A stretch of DNA of 64,000 bases. Source: Tidjanibacter sp. (GTDB lineage: Bacteria; Bacteroidota; Bacteroidia; Bacteroidales; Rikenellaceae). Both the position numbers and the translations under genes were made by a program. Positions within the stretch are counted from its first letter, which is position 1; every line of letters starts with the position of its first letter. The notes beneath the pieces were generated by a model. It was not told where the DNA came from, did not search any database, and saw nothing but the letters and a program-made list of their open reading frames with translations. This document shows, piece by piece, positions 36,015 to 44,677 of the stretch. Where the stretch lies: contig JAGBFH010000010.1 in NCBI GenBank assembly GCA_017936605.1, positions 62,001-126,000 on the forward strand, written 5' to 3'.

Positions 36015-36157
36015 AGTTTTCAGTACTGAACTCCTTTGCACACCAAAAGTCGCCACTTACCCCCAAGCGTCGACTCTCTTTCGGTGGCCTCGGGTTCACT
36101 ACCGAGAACCACAAAAGAACAATCCACCAGTTGCTGATGAATTGAACTTTTGAAGTG

Positions 36158-36239
36158 TGGGAGAGGATGGATTCGAACCACCGAAGGCGTTGCCAACAGA
36201 TTTACAGTCTGCCCCATTTGGCCACTCTGGAACTCTCCC
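36158..36239 (-). tRNA. tRNA-Tyr(GTA)
   Basis: 82 nt with a long variable arm. The acceptor GGGAGAG pairs with CTCTCCC, with discriminator A. The loop CTGTAAA presents GTA. The 143-nt gap to tRNA-Gly holds no gene. Confidence 0.95.
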
Positions 36240-36281
36240 AATATGTTTTGTTGCCCCCACATCCCTCGATGCCGGACTTGG

Positions 36282-36355
36282 AGCCGATGGAGGGATTCGA
36301 ACCCCCGACCAGCTGATTACAAATCAGCTGCTCTGGCCAACTGAGCTACATCGGC
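36282..36355 (-). tRNA. tRNA-Thr(TGT)
   Basis: 74 nt. The acceptor GCCGATG pairs with CATCGGC, with discriminator T. The loop TTTGTAA presents TGT. It is the first transcribed gene of the tRNA-tuf-rpo block. Confidence 0.95.
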
Positions 36356-36380
36356 AGCGGTTTGCCCTTATTTGGGGTTG

Positions 36381-36388
36381 CAAATATA
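36381..36388 (-). promoter_or_regulatory. -7 element of the tRNA-tuf-rpo transcript
   Basis: TATATTTG on the minus strand, about 26 nt before the tRNA-Thr 5' end. This is the main upstream promoter visible for the whole block. Confidence 0.55.
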
Positions 36389-36578
36389 TGCAGTTTTTTT
36401 GAATCCACAAAATTTGCTGCAACAAATTTTCAAAAATTCATTTCCAGTATTCCGAAGAACCTCAATCTTCTGTCCGGCGTTTCTGTCACCTGACCGAAAA
36501 TCGGCACAAAAATACAACTCTTTTCCTTATAAAAAAATAATTGGGCCAGTTTTTTGCTTTTTGCCCGTGATTTTTAGT

Positions 36579-36586
36579 TATCTTTG
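36579..36586 (+). promoter_or_regulatory. -7 element for the second MORN gene
   Basis: TATCTTTG ends 18 nt before the ATG at 36605 and overlaps the upstream in-frame TTG, which excludes that codon as the start. Confidence 0.55.
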
Positions 36587-36604
36587 TGCATAACAAGGCT
36601 GAAA

Positions 36605-37510
36605 ATGAGACGATTCATACTTATATTTATAATGTGCGCGTGTGCGTGGGGCCCTCTCGGAGCACAGACGCTGGGCGACTTTCTCTCCGATGCAAAGTCG
36701 GGAGATGCTGTTGCACAATACAATGCGGCGATGTGCTACCTCCACGGCTGGGGCACTGAGGCCGACAGCTCTCGTTGGCACCACTTTATGCGTCTTGCGG
36801 CCGAGGGAGGGCTCGAGGAGGCGGCCGAGAGGCTGGCGGAGCACTACGCTCCCGTAGCTCCCGAGCTGGCGGCCTACTGGAGCGGCCAGGAGAGCACCCT
36901 ACCCTACAAGTACCACTACCGCTCCTTCGACCAGGGGTGCTACTATGGCGAGTTGCGCCGAGGTATGCGCGACGGCTACGGCACCTTCGTGTGGGACGAC
37001 GGGCGAATACTCTCGGCCTATTGGGAGGATGGCGAGCAGTACGGCACCTGTCGCATTGCGGACACCCACCAGCTGACCTACGGCTACTTCAACGACTTCT
37101 CCGGCACGGGAGCCATACTACTCTCCGACGGCCATCAGTTCGAGGGTGTGGAGGGGGCCACAATCTATGTCGGCTACATTGAGGAGGGGGTGCCGAGTGA
37201 CCACGGGGCCTTCTACGATGCCGAGGGGCGCAACCTCTACTATGGTCCTCTGAAGGAGGGCCGCCCAAGTGGTGTGGCCACCCCTGCGGGCTACCCCTAT
37301 AGCTGGACCCGCGAGAGCTACGAGGGTGGCGACAGCTGGGAGGGCGAGAGCATTGAGGGTGTGCGTCAGGGCTTTGGCATCTATCGTTGGGCCGATGGTG
37401 CGTGGTGGTGTGGCTTCTGGGAGCGCGGCGTGCGCGAGGGCACAGGACTCTATATGCGGGCCGACGGAGCACTCATCACAGGCCTTTGGTCAAACGATGT
37501 GCTGCAATAA
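36605..37510 (+). CDS. Sel1-like plus MORN-repeat exported protein
   Basis: 301 residues from the ATG at 36605. A signal peptide (RRFILIFIMCACAWGPLGAQ) precedes a Sel1-like pair (AKSGDAVAQYNAAMCYLHGWG, then FMRLAAEGGLEEAAERLAEHY). After a linker come degenerate MORN units (CYYGELRRGMRDGYGTFVWD, WEGESIEGVRQGFGIYRW, WCGFWERGVREGTGLYMRAD). Both repeat types mediate protein contacts. The partner is unknown. It is less regular than the protein at 4383-5228 and lacks a lipobox. The palindrome array starts about 85 nt after the stop. Confidence 0.75.
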   Translation: MRRFILIFIMCACAWGPLGAQTLGDFLSDAKSGDAVAQYNAAMCYLHGWGTEADSSRWHHFMRLAAEGGLEEAAERLAEHYAPVAPELAAYWSGQESTLPYKYHYRSFDQGCYYGELRRGMRDGYGTFVWDDGRILSAYWEDGEQYGTCRIADTHQLTYGYFNDFSGTGAILLSDGHQFEGVEGATIYVGYIEEGVPSDHGAFYDAEGRNLYYGPLKEGRPSGVATPAGYPYSWTRESYEGGDSWEGESIEGVRQGFGIYRWADGAWWCGFWERGVREGTGLYMRADGALITGLWSNDVLQ

Positions 37511-37596
37511 CTCTTGCCACCCCCTAACACAGACGAGTTTCATACACGCAAAATCCACTTCTCAAAGAGTCACCCCCTCAGCAACAACAAAGTTGT

Positions 37597-38133
37597 GGAT
37601 TACTTTTTTGTAACCCACAAAAGAACGGGGGGTTATGGAGTAGCTTCGATTCGGTTCCTCACGACTCAATAGTTGCCTGGGTTACATTTTTGTAACCCAA
37701 GAAAGAATGGTGGTTGATGTAATCTTTTTGATTCAGCACCTCCCTCCTCAAGAATGTTATGGGTTACATTTTTGTAACCCAAGAAAGAATGGTGAGGGAT
37801 GGTAATATAGACTCGCTTCGATTAAGTCCCCCACGACTCAATAGTGTCCTGGGTTACATTTTTGTAACCAACAAAAGAACGGGGCTTACGGAGTCGTTTC
37901 TATTAAGTTCATAGAGTTACAATAATGTTATGGGTTACAAAAATGTAACCCATAACACACAAAGGGCTCTGCCTGCACTTGAGTGGTGTGCCTCCCCATT
38001 CTGCACAATCCACAGCGCCCTCCCATTAAACGCGGGTTACAAAAATGTAACCCGAGAAAGAGTCGGTTTTACAAACGGCTTCTGTTAAGCACCTTGTTCT
38101 GCAATAGAGTTGTGGGTTACAAAAATGTAACCT
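37597..38133. repeat. Array of seven 20-nt palindromes (GGGTTAC-N6-GTAACCC)
   Basis: The sites lie at 37597-37616, 37679-37698, 37761-37780, 37851-37870, 37932-37951, 38034-38053 and 38114-38133. The core is GGGTTACATTTTTGTAACCC. The first four have a T-rich centre and the last three an A-rich centre (ACAAAAATGT). The first, fourth and seventh each carry one mismatch. Start-to-start spacing is 82, 82, 90, 81, 102 and 80 nt. Five copies are followed by a related A-rich flank (AAGAAAGAAYGG-like), and CTCAATAGT precedes two of them. There is no coding frame in this 767-nt gap. A small HTH gene follows directly. Confidence 0.8.
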
Positions 38134-38242
38134 GCATACAGAATTGAGTTCTGTGGGGGTGAGTGATATATTATTGTGGCAAAGAGGGCTCCTTTTAGGC
38201 GGGCAAGAGGGCAGAAGAGTTGCAATTATATAGTTTCTGTGT

Positions 38243-38250
38243 TAAATTTG
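38243..38250 (+). promoter_or_regulatory. Probable -7 element for the small HTH gene
   Basis: A TAAATTTG match in GTGTTAAATTTGCAGG, about 30 nt before the ATG at 38278. Position approximate to a few bases. Confidence 0.45.
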
Positions 38251-38277
38251 CAGGACACAACCTAATTCATTAATCTT

Positions 38278-38505
38278 ATGCAAGAAACACAAAATAGATT
38301 TTTACAAGGGGACAATCCCATTGGCGAATTGTTTGAAAAGTTCCCTGAGCTGAATGTAAGACAAGTAGCGAAAGCAATGGGCATTAGCGAAGTTTTAATG
38401 AGGCAGTATGTCTGTGGGACAAAACGACCATCATTTGAACGCGCAATGGAGATAGAGGGTTATCTTCACAAATTGGGTGAGGCCCTGATTAAGGCACAGT
38501 TCTAA
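38278..38505 (+). CDS. Small helix-turn-helix DNA-binding protein
   Basis: 75 residues, nearly all one HTH domain: LNVRQVAKAMGISEVLMRQY, then GTKRPSFERAMEIEGYLHKL. The pattern resembles XRE-type domains found in Bacteroidetes small regulators and at the C-terminus of HicB-like antitoxins. No toxin or other partner gene is adjacent. The DNA is visibly more AT-rich than the neighbouring genes, which may indicate transfer. Its position directly beside seven palindromes makes it a natural candidate to bind them (inference). Could also be a free-standing relic of an antitoxin. Confidence 0.7.
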   Translation: MQETQNRFLQGDNPIGELFEKFPELNVRQVAKAMGISEVLMRQYVCGTKRPSFERAMEIEGYLHKLGEALIKAQF

Positions 38506-38567
38506 CATCCCCCATCTCACAGAAATCTTCTTGGATTTGGGTCAGGCGTCGGGCGTAGGTCGACCTG

Positions 38568-38615
38568 AATAAAAAACGAAACGGAGCGCGGCGACCTTGC
38601 GGTGCGACACTCCGT
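38568..38615 (-). terminator. Terminator of the long minus-strand locus
   Basis: ACGGAG pairs with CTCCGT around an inner CG-rich loop, followed on the minus strand by TTCGTTTTTTATT. It lies about 60 nt beyond the stop codon of the thioredoxin-fold gene. Confidence 0.6.
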
Positions 38616-38672
38616 CTCTCCCTTCATTAACTAACCAAAATCCTTTTTCTATCTTTTACCCTTCATCTCTTG

Positions 38673-39536
38673 TTATCTCTTTTCTGAACCTTTGCCAACA
38701 GCCTCGGCAAGGCTCTCCGCGTTGCGTGTCATAGCCACCTCCACCGTGCCGTCGTGGGAGAGCAGGAAGAGCATTGGCGAGGCCTCGGAGTCGTAGTAGC
38801 TGCGTTCCAGCTGGCCCGACGAGGCGCAATAAATATGCCATCCGAGGGGGCTCTTCTCGCGGGTGAGTGTGGCGATACCCTCGGGCGTTTGGTTGATGGC
38901 CACAGCCACAAGTGCCACCTCCCCCCTCCGGGCTGCCTCCATAATCACCTCGGTCTGCTCAATCTTCTGCATCGTATCGACGCACGACGGGCAGGTCGTA
39001 TCGACCATCACAAGCACCACTCTCCTACCCCTCAGGTCGGACAGCTTTGCCTCCGCGCCCTCGGCATCGTACATCGCGAGTTCCTCGGCCCTATCACCCA
39101 CTCCGTTGTGGGTCAAGATACCCTCTAAGCGAGGTATATGCTGCTTATTCTCCGATGGCACCCTCGGGTCGTTCCATACCCTCTGGAGGAGCATTCCAAA
39201 GGCCTCCTCGTTTCTCACGGGCGACCATAGACCATAGAGGTGGAGGTTTGCCCACTCCGTCCAGAGGTGATAGCCCACGGGGTCGGCCACCATAATCTCC
39301 ACGAACTCCTGTATGGCCCTCTCGCACACAGCCCTATCGGCTCCCTGCAACAGTCCGGCCCACTCCACGAACATCTGCTCCGAGGCGTCCACACTCTCCA
39401 GCAGTGAGGCGGGCTCATAGTCGGCCCAGAAGCCCTCGGGCGAACGGGGAGTGGTAGCACAGCCACCACACACGCCCACCGTCAGTAGCAGTGCGCAGGC
39501 CACAAAGGTCACAACTATGCTTCGCAGAACTCTCAT
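38673..39536 (-). CDS. Thioredoxin-fold (TlpA-like) lipoprotein
   Basis: 287 residues from the ATG at 39536. An upstream in-frame TTG is less likely. The lipobox VCGGC gives Cys26. An alpha-helical N-terminal region (about 35-145) is of the DUF5106 type, and a C-terminal thioredoxin fold carries a CPSC motif near residue 183 (VDTTCPSCVDTMQKIEQ) and a cis-Pro-like SPMLFLL. Such lipoproteins reduce or isomerise disulfides in the periplasm. It is the last gene of the minus-strand locus, 28 nt after the DUF4832 gene. Confidence 0.78.
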   Translation of the reverse strand: MRVLRSIVVTFVACALLLTVGVCGGCATTPRSPEGFWADYEPASLLESVDASEQMFVEWAGLLQGADRAVCERAIQEFVEIMVADPVGYHLWTEWANLHLYGLWSPVRNEEAFGMLLQRVWNDPRVPSENKQHIPRLEGILTHNGVGDRAEELAMYDAEGAEAKLSDLRGRRVVLVMVDTTCPSCVDTMQKIEQTEVIMEAARRGEVALVAVAINQTPEGIATLTREKSPLGWHIYCASSGQLERSYYDSEASPMLFLLSHDGTVEVAMTRNAESLAEAVGKGSEKR

Positions 39537-39564
39537 CGGATTAGCACTCTGTCCCAACTACTCG

Positions 39565-40839
39565 TTATTCACTGACTACATTGGCGTTGTACTCAATCTT
39601 CTGGCCCTCGACCAAGTGGTCACACTCGATGGTGGGCACAGCGCCCTCGGTGTAGCAATCTGCAATCTCCACCCACTGGAACTCGCCGGGCTGGAGCTGA
39701 CGCAGGTTGTACTCACCCCTCACGCCACCCACGGCCACATAGGCATCGCGGTAGATGGGGGCAACACCCGTATTCTTAATCTCCACAGCGACCGATGAGC
39801 CCTTCACCCTGTAGTCGAGGATGGTGAACTCATAGCCCATAGCCATAGCCGCCTCCTTGATGCGTGCGGGCTTCTGGTAGCGGGGCTGGTCGTTGCCGAT
39901 GATGTAGGTCATATGGAACTTGGCAACCTCATCCTCGAAGAGTCTGCCGTGCCACCCCTCCTTGTCGAGGCAGTGACGCTGGTCGTCGGTGGTGTAGTAG
40001 TTGAACTCGCCGCCAAAGGGGGAGTGTTTGTAGCGCTCCTCGCCAAAGACCTTCCACATACGGGTATTGTAGCCGTCGTGGTCCTCGCACATAAACGAGT
40101 CGTCGAAGTTGCCGAAGTGCAAATCCAGGAGCGTCTTATCCATCTGGAAGGGGCCATAGAACGAGTCGCCCGCATCAATCGAGATGCTCCACGAGCAATC
40201 CTCAAACCACTCATCCATACCGAGGAAGAACTCCTTTTGGAACTCCTTGCTGGGGAAGGTCTGACCCTTGATGTAGAGGCCGTCGTAGATGTGGTACTCG
40301 GCCCACAGGCCATAGCCCGTCTGCACGAAAGCCAGTCGGGGGTCCTTGTCGTAGCGCTCGGCGAAACGGCGGTGGAACTCCTTGTGGAAACGCTGGAGCT
40401 CGGGGTGTCGCCAATCGGGGAACTCGGTATCCTTACCCTCGCTCTTGGAGGTGCGCTGCTCATAGTCGGACAGAGCCTTGATGTAGTCGGGCTCCGCCGA
40501 GGTGTAGCCCGGGTAGGTGTAGCGGAAGCGCACAATGGCCTGATGGCCGCGCGAGGCCACCTGCTCGAGGAGCCTATCCATAGGGGTCCAGTCGAATACA
40601 TCCTTCTCCTTACAAACCTCATTGTAGAGCATATAGGAGAACTCCAGCTGCACATAGTCGGCCGTCTGGGCCGCACCCGAGGTGTTCCACACCACGATAC
40701 CGGTCATAGGCTGCACACCCGTAATCTCGCTCTGGAGCGTCACACGCTCGTAGTCGGGAAAGTCGGAGTCCTCTTCCATATAACAGGCGGCTACACTCAC
40801 TGCCGCAAAGAGCAGAATCAACCATCTAAACTTTTTCAT
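39565..40839 (-). CDS. DUF4832-type lipoprotein (putative glycosidase fold)
   Basis: 424 residues. The lipobox VAACYME gives Cys19. A TIM-barrel-like body has strand-end motifs such as AIVRFRYTYPGYTS, LAFVQTGYGLWAEYHIYDG and FEDCSWSISIDAGDSF, then a small beta domain at the C-terminus (FTILDYRVKGSSVAVEIKN). It resembles Bacteroidetes DUF4832 proteins, found with glycan-degrading loci. Activity is unproven. A related but more complete DUF4874-DUF4832 protein lies at 42999-44411. The gene is 48 nt downstream of the alkaline phosphatase gene. Confidence 0.7.
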   Translation of the reverse strand: MKKFRWLILLFAAVSVAACYMEEDSDFPDYERVTLQSEITGVQPMTGIVVWNTSGAAQTADYVQLEFSYMLYNEVCKEKDVFDWTPMDRLLEQVASRGHQAIVRFRYTYPGYTSAEPDYIKALSDYEQRTSKSEGKDTEFPDWRHPELQRFHKEFHRRFAERYDKDPRLAFVQTGYGLWAEYHIYDGLYIKGQTFPSKEFQKEFFLGMDEWFEDCSWSISIDAGDSFYGPFQMDKTLLDLHFGNFDDSFMCEDHDGYNTRMWKVFGEERYKHSPFGGEFNYYTTDDQRHCLDKEGWHGRLFEDEVAKFHMTYIIGNDQPRYQKPARIKEAAMAMGYEFTILDYRVKGSSVAVEIKNTGVAPIYRDAYVAVGGVRGEYNLRQLQPGEFQWVEIADCYTEGAVPTIECDHLVEGQKIEYNANVVSE

Positions 40840-40887
40840 AGTAGTCGTCTTGTTTTACTAAGGTTTGTGTTTAATCTGTTTTCTATG

Positions 40888-42036
40888 CTATTTGATATAG
40901 TCCGAAATCATCTTCGAGAGCTGGGCGTTCTCCACGGTGCCATCGAACTTCTCGGCACCTGCGCCATAGGCGAAGTAGGGAACCATAATGCCGTTGTGGC
41001 CCTCGTTTGCGAAGTTCACCTCCACGGTGCCCTCCTCGATGTCGCCCCACAGCAGGGTCATAGCGCCCGTTGCGTGGTCGGCGGTAACAACCACCAGCGT
41101 CTGGCCATCCTTCTCGGCCCACTCCAGAACATCGCCCACCACGCGGTCGAAGTCCAGAATCTCCTCAACGGCAGCATCCACCCTATTGGCGTGCAACCAG
41201 TCGTCGATGCACGAGCCCTCGACCATCAGGAAGAAGCCCTCGTCGTTGTCCCTGCTGAGCATATCGAGAGCCTTGGTGGTCATATTGCGGAACATATCGC
41301 CCCTCTCGCCACTAAGGGCCGAGGGCAACTCCAGGGGTGCCAGAACGGCAGCCACGGGGAGGCTCTCAGCCTCCATAAGCTTCTCGGCACTCTCGTAGGT
41401 GTTGTAGCCCTTGGCGCCAATCTCGGCGAAGATGTCACGACCATCGGTGCGCTCGTCGCGCCAGTAGTTCATACCGCCACCGGCGATGTAATCGACACCA
41501 CAGGTGAGGTAGTCGGCCGTAATCTCCTCGGCCTCGTCCCTATCGGGGTTGTTGCAGCAGAAGGTTGCGGGGGTTGCGTCGTTCAGACGGCACACCACAA
41601 CCACACCCGTACGCTTGCCGGCCCTCTGGGCAAGGTCCATCATAGAGCTGAGCTCCTCGCCCTGGGGGTTGGTAGCCACCATACCCTTGTTGGTCTTCTG
41701 GCCCGTAGCCAGAGCCGTACCTGCCGCAGCCGAGTCGGTCACGAGCCAATCGAGGCAGTAGGTTCTCTGGAGGCCCACATAGGGCATCTGGTCGATGTTC
41801 AGCGCACCACGATTGGCAACCCACGCGGTGGAGAGCTGCTCCAGACCCATACCGTCGCCTATCATAAAGACGATATTCTTGGGCCTGAGGCCCTTGGCGG
41901 GCTGTGCCACCTCTACTGTGGGGTGAGCTGTGGGGGCGGTGTAGCTCGTGACACCCTTCTGCTCGGGAGCCCTATCCACACATCCCACCATTGCGGTCGC
42001 CGCGGCGGCCAGCACTACAATCCATATCTTTTTCAT
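40888..42036 (-). CDS. phoA: Alkaline phosphatase lipoprotein
   Basis: 382 residues. The lipobox AMVGCVD gives Cys19. The catalytic signature LVTDSAAAGTALATG has the phosphorylated Ser102. Metal ligands are visible in FMIGDGMG (Asp61), EGSCIDDWLHANR, TADHATGAM and NEGHNGIMVP. The enzyme releases phosphate from monoesters in the periplasm or at the cell surface. In this locus it may remove phosphate from imported glycan fragments (inference). The phoA symbol is by family resemblance. Confidence 0.9.
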   Translation of the reverse strand: MKKIWIVVLAAAATAMVGCVDRAPEQKGVTSYTAPTAHPTVEVAQPAKGLRPKNIVFMIGDGMGLEQLSTAWVANRGALNIDQMPYVGLQRTYCLDWLVTDSAAAGTALATGQKTNKGMVATNPQGEELSSMMDLAQRAGKRTGVVVVCRLNDATPATFCCNNPDRDEAEEITADYLTCGVDYIAGGGMNYWRDERTDGRDIFAEIGAKGYNTYESAEKLMEAESLPVAAVLAPLELPSALSGERGDMFRNMTTKALDMLSRDNDEGFFLMVEGSCIDDWLHANRVDAAVEEILDFDRVVGDVLEWAEKDGQTLVVVTADHATGAMTLLWGDIEEGTVEVNFANEGHNGIMVPYFAYGAGAEKFDGTVENAQLSKMISDYIK

Positions 42037-42071
42037 ACTTAGCTACTCTTTCTCTCTTGTTTTTCGCTTCT

Positions 42072-42965
42072 CTATTTCTTATCGTCCTTGGGTTTGGGCT
42101 CCAGCGAGAGGGCTACGATAGCCACCGTTGCGAGCACCAGACCGATAGCCAGCATAGGACCGGGGACCTTGCCGTAGAGCACCAGCGAGATGATGATGGT
42201 TACCACGGGGGCCAAGCCCTGCATAGGCGAAACAATGATTGCCTTGCCGTAGCGGTAGGCGTAGTTGATTGTGAGAGCACCAATGGCATTTAGGCTCTGG
42301 ATGCCAAAGACGGTCCAGAAGACCTTTGAGGGCACCATTGCGCCCGCCATACCACCCTCGGTCATAAGGAGTGCTACAGGAATCAGCACCAGCGACCAGA
42401 GGGTCTGGTAGAAGAAGACGCTCTCGGAGGGCATCGAGTCGTTGGCAAACTTGAAGAAGTAGCCCTGAACGCCCCACATCAGGAATACGGCGGTGGCCAG
42501 AATGAGCCAACCGTAGCTCTTGATGTTGGTGTCGGTGGGGTCCTGCCACGAGAGGAAGAAGATGGCCACGAGTGCCACCACGATACCGAGCCACTGGGTC
42601 TTGTTGGCCTTCTCCTTGAGGAATATCATACTCATCACGATAGTCACAATGGGCGACATCGAGATGAATGGGAAGACGATATAGGCGGGACCCTCCTTGA
42701 GTGCGGCGAAGAGCAGCAGCTGGCCACCCGAGCCCAACAGACCTACCATTGCGCCCGAGAAGAGGCTCTTCTTATCGTGGGCTATCTTCCAACCGCCAAG
42801 CCACAAGGCCACAATCACGCAGGGCACCATCGAGAGGGCCCAGATGACATAGACCATCGTGGAGGGACATCCAGGAACCTCGCTGAAGGCTCCCCAGATA
42901 CCCCAGGTCACAAGGGTGATGATGGCATACATCAACCACCCCTTCTTTGTACTATTCTGTGTCAT
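42072..42965 (-). CDS. DMT/EamA-family transporter
   Basis: 297 residues with about ten membrane helices in two EamA halves (LMYAIITLVTWGIWGAFSEV ... PFISMSPIVTIVMSMIFLKE, and WLILATAVFLMWGVQGYFF ... VVTIIISLVLYG). The PFISMSPIVT and SPMQGLAPVVT loops are characteristic repeats. Inner-membrane metabolite transport. The substrate is unknown, but in this locus a sugar or amino sugar is plausible. It lies between the DUF4874 gene and the alkaline phosphatase gene, in the same direction. Confidence 0.85.
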   Translation of the reverse strand: MTQNSTKKGWLMYAIITLVTWGIWGAFSEVPGCPSTMVYVIWALSMVPCVIVALWLGGWKIAHDKKSLFSGAMVGLLGSGGQLLLFAALKEGPAYIVFPFISMSPIVTIVMSMIFLKEKANKTQWLGIVVALVAIFFLSWQDPTDTNIKSYGWLILATAVFLMWGVQGYFFKFANDSMPSESVFFYQTLWSLVLIPVALLMTEGGMAGAMVPSKVFWTVFGIQSLNAIGALTINYAYRYGKAIIVSPMQGLAPVVTIIISLVLYGKVPGPMLAIGLVLATVAIVALSLEPKPKDDKK

Positions 42966-42998
42966 TGTCGTTTACTCTTTTAGTTTCTCTCCGCACCA

Positions 42999-44411
42999 CT
43001 ACTGTACGGTGATGGTAGTCAGGAGGTTGTAACCCTTATCCTTGTTCCAAACATTGTCGTTCAGCAGGCGAATCGAGTAGTTGGGGTTGTTTGCCAAGCT
43101 CTCGTAGCCGTCGGGCAGATTGAGGTAGAGGTCATACTCACCTGCTGCCAGGTCGGCGGGCAGGGTGATGGTGGTAGCCAAGGTGGTGATGGTGTTCTCG
43201 AACCAGAAGCGGGGGTCGCTGTCAATCTTGAACTTATACTCCTTGCCGCCGCCTACGAGCACGAGCTCAACACCGCGGGGGTTCATAGGAGCAGCCCAAC
43301 CCTCGTTGGCGATGTTCATCACTACGCGGAAGTCGCCACCTGCCACAGCCTCGGGGCTGAAGAAGGCGTTGCGGAGTGCCAGACGGTAGCCGAGGCGAGC
43401 CACAATCTCGTTGTAGCAGCCCTCGCTCCGCCAGCCGCTGATTACGCCCTGGTGGTAGCCGATATTGAGGTAGCTCCAGTGCTGCTCGGCCATCCTCTGG
43501 AGGGTGTTCTCGCACTTGCTAAACTTCGAAGTGCCGCAGGTCTCGCCACCCATAATGGTGTAGCGGGTCTCGGCATCCCAGAACAGCCAGTCGCCGGTGC
43601 CGCGCTTATCGTCGAAGGTGCCGGTGTCGTTGCTCGATGCGAGGTAGCAGTCGTTGTGGCCTGCAAGGCGCGCAAGGTCGCTACCATTGTGGGCGGTTGC
43701 CACGGTGAGGGTATCCTCGAGGCCCACGCCATACATCCTCATCTTGAAGGCGGGGGTGCGGAGCTCCACCTGACGATCCTTGGGCAGAGCCTGCAGCAGG
43801 CCGTCTACGACCTTCCTACGGTCGGCATACTGGGCGTCGGTAGTAATGGGCATATGGAAGTAGGAGGTGTAGTACCACTCACCCCAAACACCAATGAAGC
43901 CTGCCTGCACGGTGTAGATAACATCGGCATTTTTGGCCAGAATGGGGCTTACCTGCTCGATGTGGCGGGCAACGAGTTCCTGCGAAGCGTCCCAGGGTTT
44001 GTTCAGCACACTGTCGTCGTCTTTGTAGGCGAACCTCACGATAGCCTTACCGCCACCTGCGCGGAGGTTGTCGAAGGTGGTCTGCATAGCTGCCAGATAG
44101 TCGGCCGAGATGTCACTCTCGATGAAGTCGGTCAGGTAGAAGAGGGTGAGGTGGAGCGTACGGCCGGTCATACGGCTGGCGGTAACCACCGAGGTACCCA
44201 TCGACGATGCCGAGCGGAAAGAGGTCTGGGAGTAGAAACCGCGCTCGGGGTTGCAGATGCGCTGTTTGGCCTCCTGGTCGTAGGTGAGGGTTGTGTAGGT
44301 CACCTCATCAAGACCCTCGGTCGAGATGGGGCCCTGCTCATCTTCGGGGTTGGTGCACGCCATAAGCGCCATAGCTGCCACGGCAGCTGCAAGGATAGTT
44401 CTAAATTTCAT
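42999..44411 (-). CDS. DUF4874/DUF4832 lipoprotein (putative glycosidase)
   Basis: 470 residues. The lipobox ALMACTN gives Cys19. The N-terminal DUF4874 part has ICNPERGFYSQTSFRS and LTLFYLTDFI. The barrel continues with GKAIVRFAYKDDDS, IYTVQAGFIGVWGEWYYTSY and a C-terminal DUF4832 beta domain ending LLNDNVWNKDKG. Glycosidase-like fold by family reputation. No activity can be read from the sequence. It begins a second half of the locus, after a 266-nt gap holding a heptamer repeat array. Confidence 0.75.
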   Translation of the reverse strand: MKFRTILAAAVAAMALMACTNPEDEQGPISTEGLDEVTYTTLTYDQEAKQRICNPERGFYSQTSFRSASSMGTSVVTASRMTGRTLHLTLFYLTDFIESDISADYLAAMQTTFDNLRAGGGKAIVRFAYKDDDSVLNKPWDASQELVARHIEQVSPILAKNADVIYTVQAGFIGVWGEWYYTSYFHMPITTDAQYADRRKVVDGLLQALPKDRQVELRTPAFKMRMYGVGLEDTLTVATAHNGSDLARLAGHNDCYLASSNDTGTFDDKRGTGDWLFWDAETRYTIMGGETCGTSKFSKCENTLQRMAEQHWSYLNIGYHQGVISGWRSEGCYNEIVARLGYRLALRNAFFSPEAVAGGDFRVVMNIANEGWAAPMNPRGVELVLVGGGKEYKFKIDSDPRFWFENTITTLATTITLPADLAAGEYDLYLNLPDGYESLANNPNYSIRLLNDNVWNKDKGYNLLTTITVQ

Positions 44412-44506
44412 AGTTTTCTGCTTTTATTAGTTACTTATATATATTTTCTATCGAAGTGTCGATATGGTTTTTTTCATCTTTGGAGGAAACCGTTTTCTAC
44501 AGTTCT

Positions 44507-44600
44507 CAGCGGTCAGCTTTCAGTTTTCAGTAATCAGTAGTCAGTTGTCAGTTGTCAGTAGTCAGTAGTCAGTAGTCAGTTGTCAATTTTGAATTTTGAA
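44507..44600. repeat. CAGTAGT/CAGTTGT heptamer array
   Basis: CAGTAGT and CAGTTGT units alternate in seven or more copies, drifting to TTTGAAT units. The array lies between the stop codon at 44678 and the start at 44411, both minus-strand genes. Confidence 0.7.
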
Positions 44601-44677
44601 TTTGAATAACAAGGTGGGCCGCACACTGTGGCCACACGCCCCTTGTGCGGCCCACCAGAAGGATTTAGCCTCCGAGA

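Noticed and set aside
37597..38133. Possible CRISPR array
   Set aside because: The 20-nt units are fully palindromic, the spacers are 60-80 nt and partly similar to each other, the centre polarity changes, and no cas gene is present.
38278..38505. Toxin-antitoxin pair at the small HTH gene
   Set aside because: The HTH resembles the DNA-binding part of some antitoxins, but no toxin-like frame is adjacent on either side.
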